64,000 nucleotides of DNA from Plotosus lineatus. Taxonomy: Eukaryota > Chordata > Actinopteri > Siluriformes > Plotosidae. Both the position numbers and the translations under genes were made by a program. Below are positions 31,462 to 41,214 of this stretch, one piece after another. Each line of letters starts with the position of its first letter. Position 1 is the first letter of the stretch. The DNA lies in assembly GCA_024760905.1 (NCBI GenBank), contig CM045737.1, positions 13,356,226 to 13,420,225 on the forward strand. The letters run 5' to 3'. The notes below the pieces were generated by a model. The model did no database searches. It saw only the letters and a program-made list of their open reading frames with translations, and was not told the origin of the DNA.

Positions 31462-31910
31462 AGGGAAAAGCCGAAAGGAAATATATTCACGAGCGCATGT
31501 ATTATTGTTGACATTTTTTTAATCTTAAAAAGTGTACACAGACATCTTACCCCCCCCCCCCTAGCGTACGTTTTGTACACTTAGGAAAATGTTGTAAATG
31601 TTGAATGACCCCTTAGTGCTAACCAGAAACATTAACCACACTGTTAACTTTGAGGACAACATTAACTAACGACGTGACTAACCATGCTTTGAACAACGCA
31701 TATTTAACGGTCGGTTAGTTAACGGCAGGTTAAAAATTTAACCAGCTGTTAGGGGTTAACCAGTGGTTAAAATAATCGTGTTTTGAACAACCGGGCCCAG
31801 GTAGTTTGCAAGTTTTATTTTCTGAAAGTTTCAGAAATCTGTGAGTAAAATAATGGTTTTACTGTTGATCCTGTGGTCCTCAATAGGTGGTGCTGGGGGT
31901 TTGTTTGATA

Positions 31911-33487
31911 TGCAAGTGATGTGGTGGTAAAAGGTGTTGGATCGCTGATCCTAATACCCCCATTTCACTGGAGCGCGTAATGCAGTGATCGAGGCGGAAC
32001 ACAGTCTATGGAGGAGCGTCGGCATTTTTATACGGAAAATGGGTCAAAAACATACAGAAAATTGTACTTTCAGAACACCTTTGGAACGTTCACTGAAAGA
32101 CAAGGAAAGACCGTGGTACAATGTCGGAATACATGCATAAATGTGCTCGGATTACCTTCGGAATCAGTGCAGATTGCAAAGGAAGACCTTCGGATAATTC
32201 ACGGAACGTTCACAAAAAGCAAGGAACACTTGAGTTACGACTACAACACTACTCCATTTTACAAGGAAGAGCTACGGAATGATTGCGGAACAGGCGGAAT
32301 GAAGGCGGAACGTTCAAGTTCAACACGGAATGACTGATGAATGATTGAGGAATACCCGGCGTATCTATGTTGCAACGAGGAAAAATCAGCAAAGATCAAA
32401 GGATTTGCTCCTGATTCTGCCTATAAATACACGGATTTGACCAAGGAAGCTCATTCTCTCATTCATACTATATGTTTATAATGTAAAATAAATGTAAAAT
32501 TTAACATATGGTTGTTATTTACCATATGGTTCTAATGTGCAATATGTTTATAATTTACAATACATTTAAAATGTAACATATGTTAATATGTTTAATATTA
32601 ATAATGTCAATACGTTCCTTTTATTTGCACCTCAATAAATCATTCCATACTAAAAACATGCACACAAGTCCAAACCACAGTGATTGTAACTTTAAAACTT
32701 TATTTCCTGAACAGGAAAAAATAAATAAAGTGAATGAACTGGAATAATTTAGTGGAAGTGACTTCCTTGAGTGTTCTGCAAGTCTTCCGTGTTATCCGCA
32801 ACCATTCTTCAAACCTTTCGTGAGTATTTCGTGGGGATTCTATGGTCGCTTTTAACTATCCGGAAGAGGGGCGAAGGCTTGCGGAACGATCAAGGAACAC
32901 TGGCGAAATAAAAGGTATGATCACGGAACGTTTGACGAAATGACAGAACGTTTGTGGAATGACTGAGGAACCTATGGGAACGCTGTCGGAAGATTTTTCC
33001 GTGAACTTGCTTTTGAACATGTTTGAAAGCATGTTCACGGAAGATTTTGGCCTGCCGGAAGCGGAGGAATACATTCGGAATCATACAGAAGGACATGGAA
33101 GATTATGGAATGACTAAGGAACGTTGGAAAATGACGACATTTTTGCTTCCGCGAGTCTGCCACACTCCAGTGAAATGGGGGTATAAGGTTGGGGGTTTAA
33201 GTCTCACTCTCCACAAGGTGTCAATCCCCCCCCAGTGCAGCCAACCGGGTTATCAAAGGCCGACCATGTCTCTGACTGTCTATGGTGAGAGGTTCATGTA
33301 AAAGAACCATTGCTGACTTTCGACAAGAGTAGCTGCAAAGCCGTCAGCGTGTTTCTGCCCCTTGCAAAAGGGTTCTGTCAGAAAAGGCATCCGATGTAAA
33401 AACCTTCACTAAATCAAACATACGATGATTCGCTTTGGCGACCCCTGAGGGGGAAAAGAAAGGGAACAGCCAAAAGGAAAAGAAGAA
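31911..33487 (+). repeat. SINE-A copy split by a TIR element
   Basis: The head (gtggtggtaaaaggtgttgg, then atcgctgatcc) stops at 31954 and resumes after the TIR element at 33184 (taaggttgggggtttaag). The body and RTE-like tail (gatgattcgctttggcgacc) continue to about 33,487. TAA is present on both sides of the insertion. Confidence 0.83.
31955..33183 (+). mobile_element. TIR element with TAA duplications (Harbinger-like?), 1,229 bp
   Basis: The ends tacccccatttcactgga and tccagtgaaatgggggta are perfect 18-bp inverses. TAA flanks both sides (31952-31954 and 33184-33186), and removing one TAA plus the element restores the SINE-A. Three-base TWA duplications are typical of PIF/Harbinger elements (family knowledge). 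The interior is full of cggaac/ggaatga words and has a 110-codon frame at 32008-32337 that matches nothing I know. No transposase is recognised. A related, inverted copy is at 57.56 kb. Confidence 0.82.
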
Positions 33488-33605
33488 GTACAGGGAAATC
33501 GGGGTATCAGGCGCCACTGGGGGCAGTGTGTGGTTTTGGATCCATGAACTGAGGAAGGCCTATGGCCTGCCGGTCTAAAGATCATAAAGTCGGATTTGGT
33601 CCTCC
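33488..33605. other. unassigned spacer
   Basis: About 118 bases between two SINEs. No element recognised. Confidence 0.4.
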
Positions 33606-33616
33606 AGAAATCTTAC

Positions 33617-33934
33617 GGTGGGCAGTGGTGATCTAGTGGTTAGGGCACAGGATCGCTGATTCTAAGGTTGGGGGTTCGAGTCCCCACAGGGTTGTCACTG
33701 CCCCCCCTCCCCCAGTGCAGCTAACTTGGTTAACAAAGGCAGGCCATGTCTCTCACTGTCGATGGTGAGTGGCATGTAAAAGAACCATTGCTGACTTTTG
33801 TAAAGAGTAGGCTGCAAAGCCGTCACCATGTTTCTACGATCTGGAGAGGGATGGGCTCTGCCAGGCCAAATCAGCCCAAGTTTACCCATGAACGCACACC
33901 GACATCCTCGAATATTAAGGGATAAGTGAAGTGA
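33617..33934 (+). repeat. SINE-A-headed copy with a third, different tail; 11-bp duplication
   Basis: The head and body follow SINE-A (tctagtggttagggcacagg, ggttcgagtcc, gctgcaaagccgtca). After catgtttct the sequence leaves both SINE-A and SINE-B and reads gccaggccaaatcagcccaa, then ataagtgaagtga to the end. The perfect duplication agaaatcttac at 33606-33616 and 33935-33945 shows that this 318-bp unit inserted as a whole. Confidence 0.85.
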
Positions 33935-33945
33935 AGAAATCTTAC

Positions 33946-34374
33946 ACAAATTGCTGGACTTCCCGATTTTTCCAGATTTTTGTATTAATTATTGATCATT
34001 AACAGCATCAATATGAATATAGAAATTGTAATAGCTTTGGAATGAGTGATACTTTTTTATTTATTGACATTGAAATCCTGAAATAGAGAACTGTCAATTG
34101 TAGTCATCTATAATTTAAAAAAAATGAATTATTAATTATACCTATAAAAGAGCAATTGTATGATTTACTGCACCTTTAATTATTGGGTGATTTATGTGAC
34201 TATTCTATGAGGAATTTGTTCACTGAAGTGAGCATTACATTATTTTATTTTGGCCTTTTCACTCTGTAAGAGTATTGCTCACCTGACCTTGAACATGGAA
34301 CACTAGAAAAAATGTCAGACCTTGAAAAGAAATAAAATGGCCATCCTAAGTAATTGGGGGGGGGGTTTCAAGTC
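33946..34374. other. unassigned AT-rich DNA
   Basis: No element or coding frame recognised. Confidence 0.4.
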
Positions 34375-34379
34375 TAGAC

Positions 34380-34490
34380 ATTTCAAGGCCAACTTGATGG
34401 CATGACATATGATGTCACGAAAGGCCAATCAGAGCAAGGTCAAGTTGAAACATGATGTCATGATGGGCCAGTCAGAGTAGAATGGGCACT
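34380..34490 (+). promoter_or_regulatory. tandem CRE-like/CCAAT-like segment
   Basis: Two diverged units each contain a tgatgtca word (CRE/ATF-like; at about 34,412 and 34,454) followed by ggccaatcagag or ggccagtcagag. This could be an LTR enhancer, because polyadenylation-like words (ataaaca, aataaat) occur within about 130 bases downstream, but no LTR ends were found. Confidence 0.3.
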
Positions 34491-34890
34491 GTGTAAGCCA
34501 ATGCAGAGATGGTAGACGGGGGTCCAAGATTTTCCTCTCGGAACAACTTCATTTGTGTGATTGACTGTCTGCTTTTCTTTTCCGAAAGGTTAAATAAACA
34601 CTGGAAAAATAAATTTGGATCTCTTGCGTTGTGATCTGGACACCATTTGCCACAACACGTGTTAACGAGTGATGTTCACGTTCACATGTTGTATGAAGTG
34701 ACACATCATATGTTGCATAGTCTTCAAGGCTCAGGAGATTGTACTGGCCAATGAGAAGGACATGCAGTCTCTCAATCAACAATACAACTGCCCTTTATTT
34801 ATGGTCTATGAATAAAAGCATACATACATTTATGTGGGTCTTTTAAGACTTTTTTTTTTTTTTTTTTTTTTTCTGGAGGGTCCGAAAAAG
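34491..34890. other. unassigned DNA with poly(T)
   Basis: Contains a poly(T) tract at about 34,850-34,872. No coding content recognised. Confidence 0.4.
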
Positions 34891-35190
34891 TCACAGTAAA
34901 TATGCCTCACAGAAGGACCTGGGTTCAAGTGCCGGGCTTATTGAGGGCATTTCTCTGTGGAGTTTGCATGTTTTCCTGTACATGAATAGGTTTACTCGAA
35001 GTACCGGTACTTCAATTTACGTTTACTTATTCAAATATTTTACAAGTATTTCTTCCAAATGTATGTGTGTGTCCTGCATTAGTCTGGTGAGCTGTTCAGA
35101 GTGTACACACTTTGACCCAGATTCAAATCAGATGGGCTCCAGCCTCACTGTGACCCTAATAAAGATTAAAGCAGTTCAGAAGAGATAGAA
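34891..35190 (+). repeat. V-SINE-like copy
   Basis: Head part cacagaaggacctgggttca, core tctctgtggagtttgcatg, then gtctggtgagctgttcagag, and an end in tgaccctaataaagattaaa. The middle is eroded. Confidence 0.6.
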
Positions 35191-35219
35191 AAGTGCCACA
35201 AAAGCTTCATGAAAAAATC

Positions 35220-35525
35220 TGTGTGGGAGCTGTGTTCTAATGGTTAGATAAACGGCTTTGGGACCGGAAGGTCACTGGTTCAACCCCCCCTCCACTCCTC
35301 AAAAAAAAAGCAGGAAAAATATTTCATGGCGAGGGAGTGATCGCCTCCTTCCCTTCCTCCACATTCATGTCTGAAGTGCCCTTGAGCAAGGCACCTAACC
35401 TCCAAATGCTCTCCAAGAACCCACTGCTCCATGTGTGGGTGTGCCCAATGTCTGTGTGTGCTCATTTGTGGGTGATTTAAATGCAGAGGTAATAATTTTC
35501 CTTGTGAAATTAATACAGTATAATA
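35220..35525 (+). repeat. SINE-D copy
   Basis: A tRNA-like head (agctgtgttctaatggttag, box B tcactggttcaaccc) precedes gaagtgcccttgagcaaggc, then gaacccactgctcc and the LINE-like end ccttgtgaaattaatacagt. Confidence 0.72.
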
Positions 35526-35561
35526 CTATAATATTATATATAATTATACATAGCAAATATA

Positions 35562-36022
35562 CCAGGAACCACCACTTTCCACGGTTAATTAGGACTGAGA
35601 TCCCCCCCGCAACCGCCAAATTCTATGAAGTAGTACCCCCCCCCCCCCCCCCCCCGACTGACGTATACGTACATGTATATGTGTATATAATAGCAATAAA
35701 TGCATATTCGATGCTATAAATGTTTATAATAACAATTAAACATTCAAAAATAATACATAAGATGTAGATAAAATATAAATACACACACATACAGATATGT
35801 ATGTGTACTCTAATTTTGTTGGGGGTTTTGGGTTGTTTTTTGTTTTTGTTTGTTTGGAATTTTTTGCATAATTGTCCTTGTTTTTTGGCATTTTCCTCAA
35901 CTTTCCCCCCCATTTTTTCCTTCATTTCCTTATTTTTTAATTTGATGAACATGTTAAAAAAAAAAAAAAAAAAACGCGATGCAGTGAAGCCACATGAATT
36001 GAAGCTAAGTAGCGAGGATCCC

Positions 36023-36024
<2 letters not shown>
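35562..36024 (+). mobile_element. MITE-2 copy, 463 bp
   Basis: The left end ccaggaaccaccactttcca is degraded, and the right end gcgaggatccctg is intact. The interior has gcatttttcct-type and catcttatgtatta-type sequence shared with the other MITE-2 copies. It lies immediately next to a (TA)n array. Confidence 0.75.

Positions 36025-36087
<63 letters not shown>
36025..36087. repeat. (TA)n microsatellite
   Basis: About 63 bases of TA. Confidence 0.95.
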
Positions 36088-36089
<2 letters not shown>

Positions 36090-36092
<3 letters not shown>

Positions 36093-36233
36093 TAAAAATA
36101 AAAAGACAGAACAAAGACTTTCTATTGAAACTTCCTTTTCACGGTGGCGAAACCATCCTCTCTCCTCAGGTGATTACAGAAGAATCAACATACAAAATAC
36201 AAAAGTCTTTGTTCTGTCTTTTTATTTTTACTT
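36090..36233. repeat. hairpin: 32-bp perfect inverted arms, 80-base spacer
   Basis: Arm 36090-36121 (key part aaaaagacagaacaaagact) is the exact inverse of 36202-36233. The spacer is ordinary sequence (tcacggtggcgaaaccatcc). It lies between two (TA)n tracts. It could be a foldback element or a template-switch product. Confidence 0.88.
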
Positions 36234-36288
36234 ATATTTGCTCTACGAAAAAGTATTGAGCACTCTCATAATCTCTCTCTCTCTCTAA

Positions 36289-36313
36289 ATATATATATAT
36301 ATATATATATATA
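36289..36313. repeat. (TA)n microsatellite
   Basis: A short TA run preceded by (CT)n. Confidence 0.9.
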
Positions 36314-36503
36314 CCCAGCAGTATAAGTGGGTACCAGTAAAATATACTGGGAAGGAAACCTGCGATGGACTAGCGTCCCATCCAGGGAGAGTTGAACTCC
36401 TAGTCGCTTCACGCTACGGAAACCGGGGATAAGCACCAGCCTGATGAGCCACGAGGTTCAGGTGTTAAAAACCCAACAGACTTTACCTACCTACCTACCT
36501 ATA
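36314..36503 (+). repeat. SINE-C copy, head missing
   Basis: It begins cagcagtataagtgggtacc, has gatggactagcgtcccatcc and gataagcaccagcctgatga, and ends in (ACCT)n (ttacctacctacctacct). Confidence 0.72.
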
Positions 36504-36579
36504 TGTGTGCCCCTGAGCGAGGGCAGGGTACACACTAGACAGTTTCTCAGGTCATTGCCGACCCCCCCCCCCCCACTTC

Positions 36580-37235
36580 TGTGAATGAGAAGGACCCAAG
36601 AGGAACAGTGAGGTTACATTGAGCAGAGATAAAGAAGGTGGAGGATTTTAAGTACTTAGGCTCAACAGTCCAGAGCAATGGAGAGTGTGGAAAAGAGGTG
36701 AAGAAGCGTGTGCAGGCTGGTTGAAATGGTTAGAGAAAAGTGTCCGGTGTGATGTGTGATAGGAAGGTATCGGCAAGAATGAAGGGAAAAGTGTACAAGA
36801 TGGTGATGAGGCCAGCGATGTTGTATGGTTTAGAAACAGTGGCACTGAGGAAAAGACAGGAGGCAGAGCTGGAAGTAGCGGAGATGAAAATGTTGAGGTT
36901 CTCTTTGGGAGTAACCAGGACAGATAGGATCAGGAATGAGCACATCAGAGGGACAGCACATGTAAGATGTTTTGGAGACAAAGTCAGAGAGGCTAGATTG
37001 AGATGGTTTGGACATGTACAGAGAAGGGATAGTGAATATTTTGGTAGTAGGATGCTGAGGTTGGAACTACCAGGCAGAAGGCTTAGAGGAAGACCAAAGA
37101 GAAGATTTATGGATGTGGTAAAGGAGGACATGAAGGTAGTTGGTGTAAGAGAAGAAGATGCAGAGGATAGGGTGAGATGGAGGCAGATGATTCGCTGTGG
37201 CGACCTAGCAGGAATAGCCAAAAGGAAAAGAAGAA
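36580..37235 (+). mobile_element. RTE 3' fragment
   Basis: 5'-truncated; after a poly(C) tract, RTE homology starts at gaatgagaaggacccaagag. The frame at 36740-37204 reads MCDRKVSARMKGKVYKMVMR, MKMLRFSLGVTRTDRIRNEH and FMDVVKEDMKVVGVREEDA, ending WRQMIRCGD. It lacks RT catalytic blocks. A stop occurs near 36,724, where other copies have Trp. Confidence 0.87.
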
Positions 37236-37249
37236 GAATTGGACTTATC

Positions 37250-37460
37250 TGTTTTTGCAAAACAACTCTGTGTCAGGATTATATTTTGCTCAGCGTCCAG
37301 TATGTCCAAACAACTTCAGGATTGTCTTCCTCACTACTTCTTAGTTCGATGCCTCATGATTTGCTCAGATTCTGCAATTTTGCAAATTTCCCTCTGGGAC
37401 TAATAAATTAAGTATCTAGCTCTCTGTCTGTCTGTCTGTCTGTCCATCTGTCTATCTATC
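37250..37460 (+). repeat. 3' end of a second LINE type with tetranucleotide tail
   Basis: The phrase aaatttccctctgggactaa, followed by taaattaagtatctag and then (CTGT)n/(CTAT)n, is a common fish LINE terminus (L2/CR1/Rex1 group by family knowledge). Only about 200 bases are preserved. Confidence 0.6.
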
Positions 37461-37739
37461 CTTATTATATTAAATACAAACACAAACTGAAATAAAACAC
37501 CACATTTCTTTCTTATGGCACAAAATGAGTTAGTTTATAGGTTTTCGGTACGAAGCAGCTCCATTAATACAGAGCTGTGATGAAGTTGATGATACTTAAT
37601 ATACATTAACTCTCTAATGTACCAACAGAAATTGACACTCTGACACATTTAAAAATGGGAAATGAAAAATATTTGCTGAAGGATTCTAATTGTAAACCTT
37701 AAAATGAAGAACAGCTGTTTTCGAAAAAGATTTCCTTGG

Positions 37740-38590
37740 TTGAATCTGACTTCTAAAGCCACGGGCCATGAAGAGTTGAGAAAGCATGAATGGGATCTCA
37801 TTGTTCAAAAATATCAATCGATAGAGTCTGTCTGAAGATAATTCCCAGAACATTTAAATGTTTCATGGAGCACCATGGAGGCCAACACTAAACAAGTGTA
37901 GAAAATGGAGTACAACAGTGGCATTACCAAGAACAGGATGTTCCTGTAACAACTGATGAAAGAACAAGAGAAAATTTCATCTGCAAGGCTGCCAAGAGAC
38001 TTACAGCAACATTAAAGGATCTTCAGGAATATTTGGCAAGTACTAAGCACTCTGTGCATGCGGCAGTAATCTGTCATATGCTTCACATACTTTTACAAAG
38101 GGGTTGGGTGGCTAGACAAAGCATTTCTTCATCAAAGAAAAATTTAAGACACCATATATTACCCCAAACCATCAGAAGAATGTGTTATCATCTGATGAGA
38201 GCCTGGAAGAACTCTTCTGCATAACTTGAAAAGATGTCTGAAACCCATAAAAAAAAGAATTTAGTACCAAAAGGACACCATACCAATGATGAAGCATGGT
38301 GTCGGCAGGATCGTGCTGTATGGCTGATTCTCTCCAGCTGGGACTGGGGCTTCACTCTGTCATGGAGATCTCTAATCACCAGTCTATTTTGGCACAAAAC
38401 CAGCAGGTCTTTGTTAGACAACTTAAGATGAAGAAAATATTTCACCTTCCCAAGACCCAAAGTGCAAATCCAAATCAACAAAAGAATGGCTTCAAAGGAA
38501 GAAAAGCAATAACTTAAAATCACCACATCAGAGCCCGAGATCACAATCCGATCAATATCATGAAGAAAGATTTGAAAAAGCTATCTCCAA
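37740..38590 (+). pseudogene. Tc1-like transposase relic, heavily degraded
   Basis: Successive frames give KHEWDLIVQKYQSIESV (HTH region), TLKDLQEYLASTKHSVHAAV (middle HTH/linker), a frame with MMKHGVGRIVLYG-like sequence matching the usual MKHGGGSVMVWG block near 38,290, and IMKKDLKKLSPK-like sequence near 38,560. The order follows a Tc1 transposase from N to C terminus. Stops and shifts are too many for a protein. No inverted repeats were identified. Confidence 0.62.
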
Positions 38591-38604
38591 AAGATCTCCT
38601 CCCT

Positions 38605-38690
38605 GCGTTGGGCTGGCGAGCTGTCCAGGGTGTACTCTGCCCTCGTCCTCGTGCCAACCTCCCCGTGACCCTAATTAGGTAATGTATGAA
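38605..38690 (+). repeat. SINE-B/V-type 3' tail fragment
   Basis: The phrase ctggcgagctgtccagggtg, then cctccccgtgaccctaatta, is the shared 3' module of SINE-B and V-SINE-like copies. Confidence 0.6.
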
Positions 38691-38754
38691 TTAACAAAAG
38701 ATCTCCTTAAAATGTGAAATACCTGATGCATTTTTGTGGAAGAAAATTGCACAA

Positions 38755-38996
38755 ACAAACACTCACCACAACAGACACAAACAACCATTCACATTCAAGA
38801 GGGGCAATTTAAAACAGACAATTAGCCTAATGCGCATGTCTTTGGACTGTAGGAGCAAACTGGAATACCAGATGAAAACCACACAAGCATGGGCACAACA
38901 TACAAACTCCACACAGAAACACCTGAGTCTAGGACTCAAACCAGGACCTTCTTGCTCTGAGGTGGATATGCTACCAACTACACCACTGTGCCGCCC
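38755..38996 (-). repeat. V-SINE-like copy, 3'-truncated
   Basis: On the minus strand: gggcggcacagtggtgtagt head, agcaagaaggtcctggtttg, core tctgtgtggagtttgtatgt, then cagtccaaagacatgcgcat and ttaaattgcccctcttgaat. Confidence 0.75.
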
Positions 38997-39227
38997 AATG
39001 AACAAACAAAACAATAAAACTGCCAAATTAAGATGTGTTCATTTGGTAGACTCTTACCCAGAAGACTTAATTGAAAAGGAGCCCCCTCCATTTGTTTTTT
39101 TCCTCCCCGATTTTTTTAGTTGTATTAAATTCTCACCCATCAACTTTAGTCACCCAATCACATACGACCGCCACCAACCAGAAAGGGGTATAAGCATTCA
39201 TATGCCCCTTCTATGACATGCAATCAG
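38997..39227. other. unassigned DNA
   Basis: No element recognised. Confidence 0.4.
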
Positions 39228-39455
39228 GGATTTAGCTCAGTTGGTTGAGTGTCTGCTTTATCCTCCGGAAGGTTGGAGTTCAAATCTGGCTGTGTCATAC
39301 CATAAGACTTTAAAATTTGCCAGTTGTTGCTTCCTGTTTGGCGCTCAGCATCAAAGGAAAGAACAATGCAATAACTGGTGCTGCACAGTGGTGACAGGTG
39401 CCCAGAGCACAAATCAAATTTCAATGTACTTTGACAATAAAGAGTTATTATTAAA
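39228..39455 (+). repeat. tRNA-headed SINE of another type (SINE-E)
   Basis: The first ~72 bases are strongly tRNA-like: ggatttagctcagttggttg (box A) and ggttggagttcaaatctgg (box B). They do not form a matching acceptor stem, so this is not a tRNA gene. The body ends ttgacaataaagagttatta and a short A-rich tail. Only one copy is seen in the window. Confidence 0.6.
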
Positions 39456-39479
39456 AAAATAATGAAATGTCACCTTCCT

Positions 39480-39667
39480 CTTTTTACAAAACTGCTGTGC
39501 AGGTTCGATTCCCAGCTTGGCAAGGGGGGAAGGGGGTTCTGTATGTTCTTCCCGTGCTTGTGTGGGTTTTCTCCCAGTGCTCCAGTTTCTTCCCACAATC
39601 CAAAGCAATGCACATTAAACTAATTGACTGTTCCAAATTGTGCCTGTAGGAGAAAGTAGGAGTAAGT

Positions 39668-39698
<31 letters not shown>

Positions 39699-39817
39699 GC
39701 TGCTGTGATCTGGCAAGTTGTTCGTGGTGCACCCTGCCTTCATGCATTGTTGGCTGAGATTGCTCGTAGCCTCACTGTGACCCTAGTATTAAGCAATTCA
39801 GCAAATGAATGAGTGAG
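39480..39817 (+). repeat. V-SINE-like copy
   Basis: Box-B-like ggttcgattcccagcttgg, core cccgtgcttgtgtgggtttt and cagtgctccagtttcttccc, then a poly(G) interruption at about 39,683-39,699, and end ctgtgaccctagtattaagc with aaatgaatgagtgag. Confidence 0.7.
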
Positions 39818-40162
39818 AAATGAGAAATTTCCTTTTGGCCTTTTCCCTTTTTCAGGAGTCACCACAGTGAATGATTTGCACGATTTGATTTGGCATAGGT
39901 TTTTACGTCAGATGCCATTCCTGACACAACCCTTTAGCAAGGGAGAGAAACACACTGACGGCTTTGCAGCTCCTCTTTATGAAAGTCAGCAATGGTTATT
40001 TTACATGAACCTCACACCATAGACAATGAGAGATATGGCCGGCCTTTGATGACCCAGTTATCTGCACTAGGGGGACAGTGACAACCTTGTGGAGAGTGGG
40101 ACTCAAACCCCCAACCTTAGGATCAGTGATCCAGCATCTTATACCACTAGGCCACCACTGCC
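39818..40162 (-). repeat. SINE-A copy at the end of a V-SINE
   Basis: A full-length minus-strand SINE-A, from the RTE-like tail (cttttggccttttccctttt) to the head (ggccaccactgcc). Imperfect duplications ttcagcaaatgaatgagtga (39797-39816) and ttcagtaaataagtgagtaa (40163-40182) suggest insertion into the V-SINE 3' end. Confidence 0.8.
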
Positions 40163-40182
40163 TTCAGTAAATAAGTGAGTAA

Positions 40183-40485
40183 GTACAACTTAATTCTTTG
40201 TTTGCCATAAAATATGGAAAACTATCTAATATTATTTATCCTGGTACCTTTCTGTGTTACAATCCAAACCTGTGTAATTTTAACAGGGGAATGTAGATGA
40301 TATCGGATAAAGTGTTGATGCGTTATAGATATTATTATATTCATATATGTTTAAAAAACAGATGTTACGCTGACAGTGGTTGGTGGAGAAATAGCGGGTA
40401 ATAAGTGATTGTCTGCATTAATGTGTAGACTACTGCAATATAGTTATGCCCTTTCCTTCTTTCTCTTTTGACTGCCTGACAGCAC

Positions 40486-40487
<2 letters not shown>
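40183..40487. other. unassigned DNA
   Basis: No element recognised. Confidence 0.4.

Positions 40488-40524
<37 letters not shown>
40488..40524. repeat. (GA)n microsatellite
   Basis: A GA run of about 37 bases. Confidence 0.95.
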
Positions 40525-40526
<2 letters not shown>

Positions 40527-40650
40527 AACCTGACCATCCAAAAAAAAAAAACTGGGCTGAGTTAAATCATCAACAGAATTGAATTAAACAGGGAGTTGAT
40601 AAAATTGATTTTATTTGCTTTGTGTGCGCATTTAAGAGAAGAAAACCATT

Positions 40651-40989
40651 GATTCATTCATATTTTGTAACCACTTAATCCTAATTACGGTCGTGGCGAG
40701 GCTGGCGCCCATCCCAGCCGACTCCAGGTGAAGGCAGAGTAAACCCTGGAGAGCTCTCCAGGCCATTGCAGGGCAGAAACACACTGATGGCTATGCAGCT
40801 ACTCTGGTCAAAAGCCAGCAATGGTTCTTTTACATGAACCTCATACCATAGACAGTGAGAGACATGACCGGCCTATGATAGCCCATTTCGCTGCACTGGG
40901 GAGACAGTGACAACCTGTTGATAGTGAGTCTTGAACCTCCAACCTTCAGATCAGTGCTCCAGCACCTTTACCACCAGGCCACCACTGTC
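40651..40989 (-). repeat. SINE-B copy
   Basis: SINE-A-type head and body (read inversely: ccaccaggccaccactgtc, then gacagtgagagacatgaccg) joined to the V-type 3' module (ggctggcgcccatcccagcc, cttaatcctaattacggtcg). Confidence 0.8.
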
Positions 40990-41026
40990 AGAAGATTACT
41001 GAAGAGAAAAATTTGATTTGGTGTTG

Positions 41027-41195
41027 TGGCAGCCTAGTAATGCAGTGGCATGGTGATGCAGTAGAACTTATCATCAAGGTTCCAGTTTCAAAACTCATGG
41101 CTGATTGGAGCCTTTCAGTGTAAGGTTTTATGTTCTTCCTGCGCTCGCGTTGGTTTCCTTTGGGGACCCTGCAAACCATTACGCCACAATGCTGC
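41027..41195 (+). repeat. V-SINE-like fragment
   Basis: Contains cctgcgctcgcgttggtttc and a degraded head (tggtgatgcagtagaactta). The last ~30 bases (ccattacgccacaatgctgc) look like a head in the other orientation. Confidence 0.45.
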
Positions 41196-41214
41196 CATGA
41201 TAATAATGATTATT

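Larger units (their letters stand above)
28351..31480 (+). mobile_element. RTE non-LTR retrotransposon, near full length (~3.1 kb)
   Basis: Its 5' end gcagccgtgg equals the duplication-defined 5' end of the 16.34-kb copy. A ~300-base 5' UTR contains gcgtcaggaagggcatccgg. The coding region runs from 28654 to 31461, and the 3' UTR is under 20 bases (gggaaaagccgaaaggaa). The two large open frames are joined by a damaged linker. This is the best-preserved autonomous-type element in the window. Confidence 0.92.
27283..31800. mobile_element. TIR DNA transposon of unknown superfamily, split by an RTE
   Basis: The left end ctggggccggttgttcaaaa is inverse to the right end, ttttgaacaaccgggcccag. Similarity extends inward imperfectly for about 150-190 bases (shared ttaaccactggttaa and ttaacagtgtggttaa). 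Without the RTE at 28351-31480 it would be about 1.4 kb. No transposase is recognised and no clear flanking duplication was found. The GGGC-type terminus would suit a Harbinger-type element, but this is a guess. Confidence 0.72.

Noticed and set aside
30615..31580. Minus-strand 321-codon open frame opposite the RTE RT
   Set aside because: It is the antisense shadow of the conserved RT frame; the sense strand carries all the family motifs.
32008..32337. 110-codon frame as a transposase of the TAA-type TIR element
   Set aside because: It contains no DDE, HTH or MYB-like motif, and its composition follows the cggaa-rich repeats, so no gene is called.
35623..36114. Minus-strand 163-codon frame with Tyr-Ile and Phe runs
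   Set aside because: It crosses a (TA)n array and a MITE-2; low-complexity translation.
39228..39300. Possible tRNA gene
   Set aside because: Box A and box B are good, but the ends do not pair as an acceptor stem and the sequence runs into a SINE body.
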